Source: Alopecurus myosuroides (lineage: Eukaryota > Streptophyta > Magnoliopsida > Poales > Poaceae). Taken from it: a stretch of 64,000 bases of DNA. Position 1 is the first letter of the stretch. Each line of letters starts with the position of its first letter. Below the pieces are notes generated by a model, which ran no database searches, was not told the origin of the DNA, and saw only the letters and a list, made by a program, of their open reading frames with translations. This document shows, piece after piece, positions 11,114 through 20,879 of the stretch. The position numbers and the translations under genes are program-made. The stretch covers positions 177,650,726 to 177,714,725 of the forward strand of contig CM054062.1 in NCBI GenBank assembly GCA_028641055.1, given 5' to 3'.

Positions 11114-14100
11114 TGTAACACCCCAATTTTGCTAACTAGGGTGTGTGGTGTGTGTTCATATCATACATGCATGAAACAATAATTTGAACCCTGTTGAAAC
11201 AATTTAAATTGTCAACTTAAATGGTTTGAGAAATTTCCAGCAAATGGTACTTAAAAGGGGTTCCAAAATTTTGTTCTGAAAAATAATTCAAATGCACCAA
11301 CCCAAGTTATGGTGTTGTTGGAAATTTCATAAGCTTTCCAAAAATAATTTTTGCCAAATTTTATCCTTTCAAAAAGGCCCCCAAAACTTCTGCTTCTGTT
11401 CTGTTTTTAAAAGAGAGAAGGACCTCTTTGTGGTTTTAGAAACTTTAGGGGGGTTTTCGCAAAACTGCCGTTTTATCGTCTTCCTCGTTCTGCCAGTCGA
11501 CGAGCTGCTCGCCGACGGCACCGCGTGCCACCTCCTGCTTGTGCGTGCGCACCCGAGCGTGGTGAGGCCTCCAGGTCGACGCCGTGCGACCTCCTCTCGC
11601 TCTCACTCGCCTTCATCCACTCCCTCTCCCTCTCTGTTTCTGCCGCGCGGGACGGAACCCTAGCTCTCCGGCCGCTTCAAATCACCGCCGCCCCCGGTCG
11701 TCCGCGGCCAAGACGAGCACATAACCATCTCCGCCGTCCTCCCGTTGACCTCCTCGTCAAGTTCAGGAAGCCGGGACGCCCCCAATCGCCGGAATCGTGT
11801 CATCCCCTACCTCACCGGCCGCCGGATTCCGAGCTCGCCGCCGTCTACTCCGATGGTCCTCGACCGCTCCGCTCCTTCCACAACGCTCAGGGTGAGCTAC
11901 TGGGTTCCCCGGAGCCCTCCGTTTACCCCCTCTCCCTCTAGTGCGTCCCCTCGACGAACACCACCGCCCGCCGTCGCGTGCCATGGTCGCCGGCGATGGT
12001 ACCGGTGACCATTTGGTCACTTCCGCCGCTCTCTAGTCTCCCCACGATCTCCTCTAGGTCGCGATATCGCTTAATTTCTGAATCGCGCGCGAGATTCTTC
12101 GATTGGAGTTCTTCTGTGAGAATCCAGGAGTGGTGACGTCATCTTGGCGTCATGCTGATGTCATAACACCTCTGCTTTTATAATTCCAGAAAAATGATTA
12201 TTTCTAATAGGTTAATAGCTAATGTTTTATACCTCAGAAAAATAAGAGTAAGGTATGGAAATGATCAGAAAAATGTACTCTATCTGAATATACCATTTTT
12301 CAATCATGTTTGAGAAAGTTGATTATTGAACATTATTTAATGTTGTTTAATCATTTAAAAATAGAAAAATAAGTTTTTATTCACTAAAATTAGAAAATTA
12401 AAAGTAATATACCATTTTGCTCAAAATGACAAATGCAACCTATTCATGATGTTTTCAACCTCATTTGAGCACTTTAAATGGTACTCACTTCCTTAATCGC
12501 CCGAAACCCCCTCCGGGGTCTATTTCGGGATAATTTCACTAAAATTACATAACTGCCATACGAACCCTAGCAACTCATCGAGCATGATTAGGGCTTTATT
12601 TCAGTGCATTAAATTGCTCATGCATACATGTTGTGCATTGCATCGATGCCGTGGTTGATTGTTATTTCTCTTTCGGTGTTATTTCTCCCTCGGTAGAACG
12701 TGACTCCGAAGAGAAGGCCAATAATTCCATGACGAATACTTGATCTTAACCGACAAGTCAAGCACTTATTCCAGAAGATCTTTATCTGGTTTTCTTATAA
12801 CCAAGGCAAGCATAACCTCTTATCTGCTCATATATGATTTCAAAGTGATTTGAATCTCGTACTTTGCATTCGGTTCAAAACTATTTGATGTCAGCAGATA
12901 GAGTTCTCCTATATACTGCATAACCTAGATATCCTGATCCACTGCTCCTAGCAGCTATAGGTTTGCTTGTGCGCGCTCCGCTAAACCCTGTGAGTCTTGC
13001 TTAGCCATGCCTAGTTGTGATCTGATCCATCCGGTTGATGAATCTGGTCAATACGTGAATCTATTATGTCATGTTGTTATGATTTGAATTAACTTTGATA
13101 ACTTGACTAAATAACGGCATGGATGTGAGGCCACAATGGGTTGTGGCGTTTTGTCCTGTTCATGCCCCTAGGAGCGAGTTCTCGCCTTCGAAGCCAAGAC
13201 TGAGCGTGCAACCACACGCGGGGCCTAACAGACCGCGCTCGACTAACTAACTTGTTTGGCCACGTCCATGAGTCACGTAGTTTGATCTTTCCATCTGCGT
13301 GTGAGTCCGAAAACGATTTGGAGAAAACTTAGGGCGTGACCGGGACAAGTGATGGACGTACTCGGATCTTGTTCCCGACTCACAGAACAGGTGCCGTCAG
13401 GAGGTGGCCAACTCCCTGTTGACGGGGTGGCCCTGTTTGGGTTGACTCATGGATAGGGTCGAGCAAGGTAAAGGTCGTGGCCAGCCACCCTCTGCCGCGC
13501 TCCATGGACGAGCGTACATGTGGCGTTAAGAGTCGGATGGTACGTGTGGGTAAAGTGTACCCCCTGCAGGGATAAATCTCCTCGAGAAGCCGTGTCCACG
13601 GTTACGGACGACTTGGCAACGGATTCTGTGATCATAGATAACTTCAACGGAATGACTAAAACTTGTTAACCATGTCTGAAGGGTGCCTCCCCGGAGATGC
13701 CGGGAGGGGTGATCCTTGTAGCATGAGATAGTGTGGGAATGATAAGGACTTGGTGGAATACAAGAAGAAGATGATCTCAGTAGTTTTGAAAATATTCTAT
13801 GAGACGTGCTATCCCCTCCTCAACTTGCAAAACAAAGATTGCTTTACGCAAAACAGCCTTCATAAAACCCTTTTCTAAGTTAGCAGATATATAATAGGTT
13901 AATTAAGTCTTGTTGAGTACATCCCGTACTCAGGTTTGCTTAATTTGGTTCAGGTGAAGATCTCACATCGGTGGTGATTCAACGTGGACATCGACGAGTA
14001 GTTCGGGGTTCCCAGGTAGCAGCCTGGAATCTATGGGCTGGGACGTCGCCTTATGTTGCGGCCTCTTAGGCCTTTTTGGTTCTTGTTGATTAGCAACATA

Positions 14101-14633
14101 ATTTGCCTTCCGTTGTCTGATGTAATGTTGGGTCGTGTGACCTCTGCTTGTAAGCTATACTCTAGTATCATCTGTTTAATACAAGTTTCATGTCTAGAGT
14201 ACTGCTTTGATCGGTTGTTGGTTTCGAGCTCATCGTTATACAGTTTTGGCTATGCCTGCATAGTTGTCGCGGTCGAGGGGTTGTGGAGCCGATGATCCAT
14301 GTCCGAGCCCGCCTGTCGATGTGATCGGCCTGGGGCGAGGTAACCCCAGTAACCCTCGATTGTTGTTGCACTTTCTGGACACATAGCATCTCTGTATAGC
14401 TTTGGTCCCGTTCCTTCAGTTTCATTCGATTCGTGGACGCTTTGATATGCATAGTTGGTTATGACTAGCATGGATACAAGGAGTAGTAGACTGGGGATCC
14501 GGACTACGTGCCGATGAATCCAGTCTGCCTGCCGTTGTTTGTTGCGGCCGGGGCTGGTAACCCTGAAGCCCTTGTGAGTCCATGGCTAGGAGCACATAAC
14601 AGTATGTATATCTTTGGGTCCGGGGTCGTGACA
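11114..14633 (+). repeat. 3' LTR of the gypsy element
   Basis: 3520 bp, nearly identical to 3803-7337. It lacks 20 bp near 13786 and has an extra 4 bp (ACTA repeat) near 13247. It ends GTCGTGACA and is followed by AGGTG and then 5S spacer. Confidence 0.93.
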
Positions 14634-14638
14634 AGGTG
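14634..14638. repeat. Target site duplication AGGTG, right copy
   Basis: Pairs with 3798-3802. The next 5S gene starts 34 bp downstream, so its -28 element survives but everything further upstream is now LTR. Confidence 0.95.
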
Positions 14639-14671
14639 CAAGCATAAGGTAAAACGGAGTGATACCATGTC

Positions 14672-14790
14672 GGATGCGATCATACCAGCACTAAAGCACC
14701 GGATCCCATCAGAACTCCGAAGTTAAGCGTGCTTGGGCGAGAGTAGTACTAGGATGGGTGACCTCCTGGGAAGTCCTCGTGTTGCATCCC
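14672..14790 (+). rRNA. 5S ribosomal RNA
   Basis: Identical in the gene; its upstream context beyond -34 is the LTR of the gypsy element. Confidence 0.96.
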
Positions 14791-14983
14791 CTTTTTGCGT
14801 ATAAATACGTCGGATTTTATTTTTTTTGCGAAACTTGAAGACGGGAGGTCGATGGTAAATCCGTGGAGTTCGTGATATTTTAATACGGCCGGTCGTGGTA
14901 AAATCGGGGCTGAAATGGACGGTAAAACAGGCGCGTGGTACGGGAAGGTGCAAGCATAAGGTAAAACGGAGTGATACCATGTC

Positions 14984-15102
14984 GGATGCGATCATACCAG
15001 CACTAAAGCACCGGATCCCATCAGAACTCCGAAGTTAAGCGTGCTTGGGCGAGAGTAGTACTAGGATGGGTGACCTCCTGGGAAGTCCTCGTGTTGCATC
15101 CC
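14984..15102 (+). rRNA. 5S ribosomal RNA
   Basis: Identical in the gene. Confidence 0.97.
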
Positions 15103-15292
15103 CTTTTTGCGTATAAATACGTCGGATTTTTTTTTTGCGAAACTTGAAGACGGGAGGTCGATGGTAAATCCGTGGAGTTCGTGATATTTTAATACGGCCG
15201 GTCGTGGTAAAATCGGGGCTGAAATGGACGGTAAAACAGGCGCGTGGTACGGGAAGGTGCAAGCATAAGGTAAAACAGAGTGATACCATGTC

Positions 15293-15411
15293 GGATGCGA
15301 TCATACCAGCACTAAAGCACCGGATCCCATCAGAACTCCGAAGTTAAGCGTGCTTGGGCGAGAGTAGTACTAGGATGGGTGACCTCCTGGGAAGTCCTCG
15401 TGTTGCATCCC
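15293..15411 (+). rRNA. 5S ribosomal RNA
   Basis: Gene identical; upstream G to A at 15277, close to -16. Confidence 0.96.
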
Positions 15412-15602
15412 CTTTTTGCGTATAAATACGTCGGATTTTTTTTTTTGCGAAACTTGAAGACGGGAGGTCGATGGTAAATCCGTGGAGTTCGTGATATTTT
15501 AATACGGCCGGTCGTGGTAAAATCGGGGCTGAAATGGACGGTAAAACAGACGCGTGGTACGGGAAGGTGCAAGCATAAGGTAAAACGGAGTGATACCATG
15601 TC

Positions 15603-15721
15603 GGATGCGATCATACCAGCACTAAAGCACCGGATCCCATCAGAACTCCGAAGATAAGCGTGCTTGGGCGAGAGTAGTACTAGGATGGGTGACCTCCTGG
15701 GAAGTCCTCGTGTTGCATCCC
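15603..15721 (+). rRNA. 5S ribosomal RNA, A-box variant
   Basis: T to A at 15654, at the start of the A box (GATAAGCG for GTTAAGCG), which may weaken transcription. Confidence 0.94.
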
Positions 15722-15913
15722 CTTTTTGCGTATAAATACGTCGGATTTTTTTTTTTTGCGAAACTTGAAGACGGGAGGTCGATGGTAAATCCGTGGAGTT
15801 CGTGATATTTTAATACGGCCGGTCGTGGTAAAATCGGGGCTGAAATGGACGGTAAAACAGGCGCGTGGTACGGGAAGGTGCAAGCATAAGGTAAAACGGA
15901 GTGATACCATGTC

Positions 15914-16032
15914 GGATGCGATCATACCAGCACTAAAGCACCGAATCCCATCAGAACTCCGAAGTTAAGCGTGCTTGGGCGAGAGTAGTACTAGGATGGG
16001 TGACCTCCTGGGAAGTCCTCGTGTTGCATCCC
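15914..16032 (+). rRNA. 5S ribosomal RNA, variant
   Basis: G to A at 15944, destroying the GGATCC present in the other copies. Confidence 0.95.
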
Positions 16033-16225
16033 CTTTTTGCGTATAAATACGTCGGATTTTTTTTTTTTTGCGAAACTTGAAGACGGGAGGTCGATGGTAA
16101 ATCCGTGGAGTTCGTGATATTTTAATACGGCCGGTCGTGGTAAAATCGGGGCTGAAATGGACGGTAAAACAGGCGCGTGGTACGGGAAGGTGCAAGCATA
16201 AGGTAAAATGGAGTGATACCATGTC

Positions 16226-16344
16226 GGATGCGATCATACCAGCACTAAAGCACCGGATCCCATCAGAATTCCGAAGTTAAGCGTGCTTGGGCGAGAGTAG
16301 TACTAGGATGGGTGACCTCCTGGGAAGTCCTCGTGTTGCATCCC
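16226..16344 (+). rRNA. 5S ribosomal RNA, variant
   Basis: C to T at 16269; upstream C to T at 16209. Confidence 0.95.
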
Positions 16345-16537
16345 CTTTTTGCGTATAAATACGTCGGATTTTATTTTTTTTGCGAAACTTGAAGACGGGA
16401 GGTCGATGGTAAATCCGTGGAGTTCGTGATATTTTAATACGGCCGGTCGTGGTAAAATCGGGGCTGAAATGGACGGTAAAACAGGCGCGTGGTACGGGAA
16501 GGTGCAAGCATAAGGTAAAACGGAGTGATACCATGTT

Positions 16538-16656
16538 GGATGCGATCATACCAGCACTAAAGCACCGGATCCCATCAGAACTCCGAAGTTAAGCGTGCTT
16601 GGGCGAGAGTAGTACTAGGATGGGTGACCTCCTGGGAAGTCCTCGTGTTGCATCCC
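16538..16656 (+). rRNA. 5S ribosomal RNA with -1 change
   Basis: Gene identical; the base at -1 is T (16537) instead of the usual C. Confidence 0.96.
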
Positions 16657-16849
16657 CTTTTTGCGTATAAATACGTCGGATTTTATTTTTTTTGCGAAAC
16701 TTGAAGACGGGAGGTCGATGGTAAATCCGTGGAGTTCGTGATATTTTAATACGGCCGGTCGTGGTAAAATCGGGGCTGAAATGGACGGTAAAACAGGCGC
16801 GTGGTACGGGAAGGTGCAAGCATAAGGTAAAACGGAGTGATACCATGTC

Positions 16850-16968
16850 GGATGCGATCATACCAGCACTAAAGCACCGGATCCCATCAGAACTCCGAAG
16901 TTAAGCGTGCTTGGGCGAGAGTAGTACTAGGATGGGTGACCTCCTGGGAAGTCCTCGTGTTGCATCCC
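16850..16968 (+). rRNA. 5S ribosomal RNA
   Basis: Identical to the reference copy. Confidence 0.97.
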
Positions 16969-17161
16969 CTTTTTGCGTATAAATACGTCGGATTTTATTT
17001 TTTTTGCGAAACTTGAAGACGGGAGGTCGATGGTAAATCCGTGGAGTTCGTGATATTTTAATACGGCCGGTCGTGGTAAAATCGGGGCTGAAATGGACGG
17101 TAAAACAGGCGCGTGGTACGGGAAGGTGCAAGCATAAGGTAAAACGGAGTGATACCATGTC

Positions 17162-17280
17162 GGATGCGATCATACCAGCACTAAAGCACCGGATCCCATC
17201 AGAACTCCGAAGTTAAGCGTGCTTGGGCGAGAGTAGTACTAGGATGGGTGACCTCCTGGGAAGTCCTCGTGTTGCATCCC
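17162..17280 (+). rRNA. 5S ribosomal RNA
   Basis: Identical to the reference copy. Confidence 0.97.
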
Positions 17281-17473
17281 CTTTTTGCGTATAAATACGT
17301 CGGATTTTATTTTTTTTGCGAAACTTGAAGACGGGAGGTCGATGGTAAATCCGTGGAGTTCGTGATATTTTAATACGGCCGGTCGTGGTAAAATCGGGGC
17401 TGAAATGGACGGTAAAACAGAAGCGTGGTACGGGAAGGTGCAAGCATAAGGTAAAACGGAGTGATACCATGTT

Positions 17474-17592
17474 GGATGCGATCATACCAGCACTAAAGCA
17501 CCGGATCCCATCAGAACTCCGAAGTTAAGCGTGCTTGGGCGAGATTAGTACTAGGATGGGTGACCTCCTGGGAAGTCCTCGTGTTGCATCCC
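17474..17592 (+). rRNA. 5S ribosomal RNA, variant with -1 change
   Basis: T at -1 (17473), as in the gene three units upstream, and G to T at 17545 between the A and C boxes. Confidence 0.95.
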
Positions 17593-17785
17593 CTTTTTGC
17601 GTATAAATACGTCGGATTTTATTTTTTTTGCGAAACTTGAAGACGGGAGGTCGATGGTAAATCCGTGGAGTTCGTGATATTTTAATACGGCCGGTCGCGG
17701 TAAAATTGGGGCTGAAATGGACGGTAAAACAGACGCGTGGTACGGGAAGATGCAAGTATAAGGTAAAACGGAGTGATACCATGTC

Positions 17786-17904
17786 GGATGCGATCATACC
17801 AGCACTAAAGCACCGGATCCCATCAGAACTCCGAAGTTAAGCGTGCTTGGGCGAGAGTAGTACTAGGATGGGTGACCTCCTGGGAAGTCCTCGTGTTGCA
17901 TCCC
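17786..17904 (+). rRNA. 5S ribosomal RNA
   Basis: Gene identical; the upstream spacer has at least five changes between 17698 and 17757. Confidence 0.96.
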
Positions 17905-18096
17905 CTTTTTGCGTATAAATACGTCGGATTTTTTTTTTTTTGCGAAACTTGAAGACGGGAGGTCGATGGTAAATCCGTGGAGTTCGTGATATTTTAATAC
18001 GGCCGGTCGTGGTAAAATCGGGGCTGAATGGACGGTAAAACAGGCGCGTGGTACGGGAAGGTGCAAGCATAAGGTAAAACGGAGTGATACCATGTC

Positions 18097-18215
18097 GGAT
18101 GCGATCATACCAGCACTAAAGCACCGGATCCCATCAGAACTCCGAAGTTAAGCGTGCTTGGGCGAGAGTAGTACTAGGATGGGTGACCTCCTGGGAAGTC
18201 CTCGTGTTGCATCCC
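18097..18215 (+). rRNA. 5S ribosomal RNA
   Basis: Gene identical; one C fewer between the mature end and the T run. Confidence 0.96.
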
Positions 18216-18407
18216 TTTTTGCGTATAAATACGTCGGATTTTATTTTTTTTGCGAAACTTGAAGACGGGAGGTCGATGGTAAATCCGTGGAGTTCGTGAT
18301 ATTTTAATACGGCCGGTCGTGGTAAAATCGGGGCTGAAATGGACGGTAAAACAGGCGTGTGGTACGGGAAGGTGCAAGCATAAGGTAAAACGGAGTGATA
18401 CCATGTC

Positions 18408-18526
18408 GGATGCGATCATACCAGCACTAAAGCACCGGATCCCATCAGAACTCCGAAGTTAAGCGTGCTTGGGCGAGAGTAGTACTCGGATGGGTGACCT
18501 CCTGGGAAGTCCTCGTGTTGCATCCC
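18408..18526 (+). rRNA. 5S ribosomal RNA, variant
   Basis: A to C at 18487, just before the C box. Confidence 0.95.
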
Positions 18527-18719
18527 CTTTTTGCGTATAAATACGTCGGATTTTATTTTTTTTGCGAAACTTGAAGACGGGAGGTCGATGGTAAATCCGT
18601 GGAGTTCGTGATATTTTAATACGGCCGGTCGTGGTAAAATCGGGGCTGAAATGGACGGTAAAACAGGCGCGTGGTACGGGAAGGTGCAAGCATAAGGTAA
18701 AACGGAGTGATACCATGTC

Positions 18720-18838
18720 GGATGCGATCATACCAGCACTAAAGCACCGGATCCCATCAGAACTCCGAAGTTAAGCGTGCTTGGGCGAGAGTAGTACTAG
18801 GATGGGTGACCTCCTGGGAAGTCCTCGTGTTGCACCCC
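18720..18838 (+). rRNA. 5S ribosomal RNA, variant
   Basis: T to C at 18835 in the 3' terminal stem. Confidence 0.95.
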
Positions 18839-19031
18839 CTTTTTGCGTATAAATACGTCGGATTTTATTTTTTTTGCGAAACTTGAAGACGGGAGGTCGA
18901 TGGTAAATCCGTGGAGTTCGTGATATTTTAATACGGCCGGTCGTGGTCAAATCGGGGCTGAAATGGACGGTAAAACAGGCGCGTGGTACGGGAAGGTGCA
19001 AGCATAAGGTAAAACGGAGTGATACCATGTC

Positions 19032-19150
19032 GGATGCGATCATACCAGCACTAAAGCACCGGATCCCATCAGAACTCCGAAGTTAAGCGTGCTTGGGCGA
19101 GAGTAGTACTAGGATGGGTGACCTCCTGGGAAGTCCTCGTGTTGCATCCC
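19032..19150 (+). rRNA. 5S ribosomal RNA
   Basis: Identical to the reference copy. Confidence 0.97.
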
Positions 19151-19343
19151 CTTTTTGCGTATAAATACGTCGGATTTTTTTTTTTTTGCGAAACTTGAAG
19201 ACGGGAGGTCGATGGTAAATCCGTGGAGTTCGTGATATTTTAATACGGCCGGTCGTGGTAAAATCGGAGCTGAAATGGACGGTAAAACAGGCGCGTGGTA
19301 CGGGAAGGTGCAAGCATAAGGTAAAACGGAGTGATACCATGTC

Positions 19344-19462
19344 GGATGCGATCATACCAGCACTAAAGCACCGGATCCCATCAGAACTCCGAAGTTAAGC
19401 GTGATTGGGCGAGAGTAGTACTAGGATGGGTGACCTCCTGGGAAGTCCTCGTGTTGCATCCC
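19344..19462 (+). rRNA. 5S ribosomal RNA, A-box variant
   Basis: C to A at 19404 within the A box (GTGATTGGG for GTGCTTGGG). Confidence 0.94.
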
Positions 19463-19655
19463 CTTTTTGCGTATAAATACGTCGGATTTTATTTTTTTTG
19501 CGAAACTTGAAGACGGGAGGTCGATGGTAAATCCGTGGAGTTCGTGATATTTTAATACGGCCGGTCGTGGTAAAATCGGGGCTGAAATGGACGGTAAAAC
19601 AGGCGCGTGGTACGGGAAGGTGCAAGCATAAGGTAAAACGGAGTGATACCATGTC

Positions 19656-19763
19656 AGATGCGATCATACCAGCACTAAAGCACCGGATCCCATCAGAACT
19701 CCGAAGTTAAGCGTGCTTGGGCGAGAGTAGTACTAGGATGGGTGACGTCTTGGGAAGTCCTCG
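19656..19763 (+). pseudogene. 5S ribosomal RNA gene, 5' part, split by the Tat element
   Basis: The first 108 nt of a 5S gene; the last 11 nt resume at 29651-29661 after the insertion. It also has three substitutions: G to A at the first base (19656), and C to G (19747) and C to T (19750) in the C box. It can no longer give a normal 5S transcript, and the C-box changes suggest it was already weakened. Confidence 0.93.
19759..19763. repeat. Target site duplication CCTCG, left copy
   Basis: Last bases of the split 5S gene part, repeated at 29646-29650 after the far LTR. Confidence 0.95.
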
Positions 19764-20336
19764 TGTCGAGACATCGTAGTAGTTTTCATAGACTGGGGTG
19801 CCATGAGACTACGGTAGAGACGTGGGGTAACGGGATAGCGTAGTAACACAGAACACGGGATTTACCCAGGTTCGGTACGTCGCGACAGTACGGCGTACCT
19901 ACTCCTGCACTTCTCACTATGTGGGACTAAAGCCCGTATAATAAGGTTACAATGTAAGGGAATAGATCCAGCTACTCGTCGAGGATGAACTTCCCGGCGA
20001 GTTGCGTAAGGCTTAAGCTTGGACCTAGAACCTTGGAACTAAAGGAACTTATGAAATCTATCTCCCGTCCGGCTTTATATAATAGCCGGATTAGGGCTTA
20101 CAGAACCAGAAACCTAGAAGACTACGTTTAACTTGTAACTTGGAAAGTAAGGAATCCGTCTTCTCCTCCAAGCCAGATCACGCGGGCCGTGATCCGGGTT
20201 CTTCTAGAATCCGGCTTCTACGCGTCGGACTACTGGGCCGCCCAATGGACCTAAGCCCATTACCTTGCAGGCCACCCTGGTAGTCCAGCTCTTTTGTCTA
20301 CCATCTTCTATACCCCTATTCGGTATATATCCGACA
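19764..20336 (-). repeat. 3' LTR of the Tat element
   Basis: 573 bp, identical to 29073-29645. Termini TGTCG...CGACA form a short inverted repeat. It lies next to the polypurine tract, so it is the 3' LTR in element sense. Confidence 0.95.
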
Positions 20337-20349
20337 GTAGCCCCCAGGA
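20337..20349 (-). promoter_or_regulatory. Polypurine tract of the Tat element
   Basis: On the minus strand the sequence TTCCTGGGGGCTAC ends directly at the LTR, a form common in grass Tat elements. The remaining bases to 20720 show no feature that I recognise apart from being upstream of the antisense gene. Confidence 0.8.
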
Positions 20350-20726
20350 AGGATCAAAACTCTGAAACTCCACCTTTCGCCAAATACATTTTGTCCGGGA
20401 AAACTTGATTCAGCAGTCTTGATTCTTTCTTCTTTCCTTTTGAAGGAGATGGTAACATAAAACTCGGAACTATGAAAATCCGGCTTTTCTTATCGCGATC
20501 CTTCGCGGAAAAGGAACACGTGACATCAGCGCTTTAATCATGCTGACGCAAGCGCCGCTTGGTTTCACGCGGGAAACCCTGCAACGTATCTCTGACAGAT
20601 TCTCACGAGAAACGAGGAGATAGCCATCATTCCTCTGTCGTTCCGTTTCCCGGATTTTCCGGCGAGCGACACGCGTCGAACATCCAACGGTCAAAAGAGC
20701 CGTTGGCGCGTATCTAGAGGTTTTCT

Positions 20727-20740
20727 GGCTATAAATAGCC
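20727..20740 (+). promoter_or_regulatory. TATA box of the antisense gene, within a dyad
   Basis: GGCTATAAATAGCC contains TATAAATA and is a 6-bp inverted repeat around AA. It lies about 150 bp before the first ATG on the + strand, so transcription would start near 20760. It indicates that the antisense gene has its own Pol II promoter. Confidence 0.65.
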
Positions 20741-20879
20741 GTCCTCGTCGTCACCGGAAATCTTTCCTCACTCCCTCGCTGCCTACGCCATTGACGCAAA
20801 CGCGAGCACGAGAGCTAGAACGAATCCTTGCCCCGACGAGCCCTTTGCACGCCGGAGCGCTCCCTCGCCACCGAAAACG

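Larger units (their letters stand above)
3803..14633 (+). mobile_element. Defective gypsy (chromovirus-like) LTR retrotransposon in a 5S spacer
   Basis: A complete element of 10.8 kb: LTR 3803-7337, internal 7338-11113, LTR 11114-14633, flanked by AGGTG duplications. It has an initiator-Met-tRNA primer site and a purine tract. The internal region is only 3.8 kb and holds no intact frame, just relics of a gypsy polyprotein. The last internal bases (an ATCTCGGGACGAGATTC stretch followed by a G-rich tract) resemble those of the chromoviruses to the right of the gap, which supports the same broad lineage. Family assignment needs a repeat library. The LTRs differ by about 11 substitutions and three indels as read by eye. 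Confidence 0.93.
14639..19763 (+). repeat. 5S rDNA tandem array, block 2 (17 genes)
   Basis: Continuation of the same array and orientation. Unlike blocks 1 and 3, most units carry private or shared substitutions in gene or spacer. Examples are the changes at -1 of the genes at 16538 and 17474, and a spacer GGCGCG to AGACGCG change before the genes at 15603 and 17786 (also at 3472 in block 1). It ends inside the 17th gene, where the Tat element is inserted. Confidence 0.97.
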
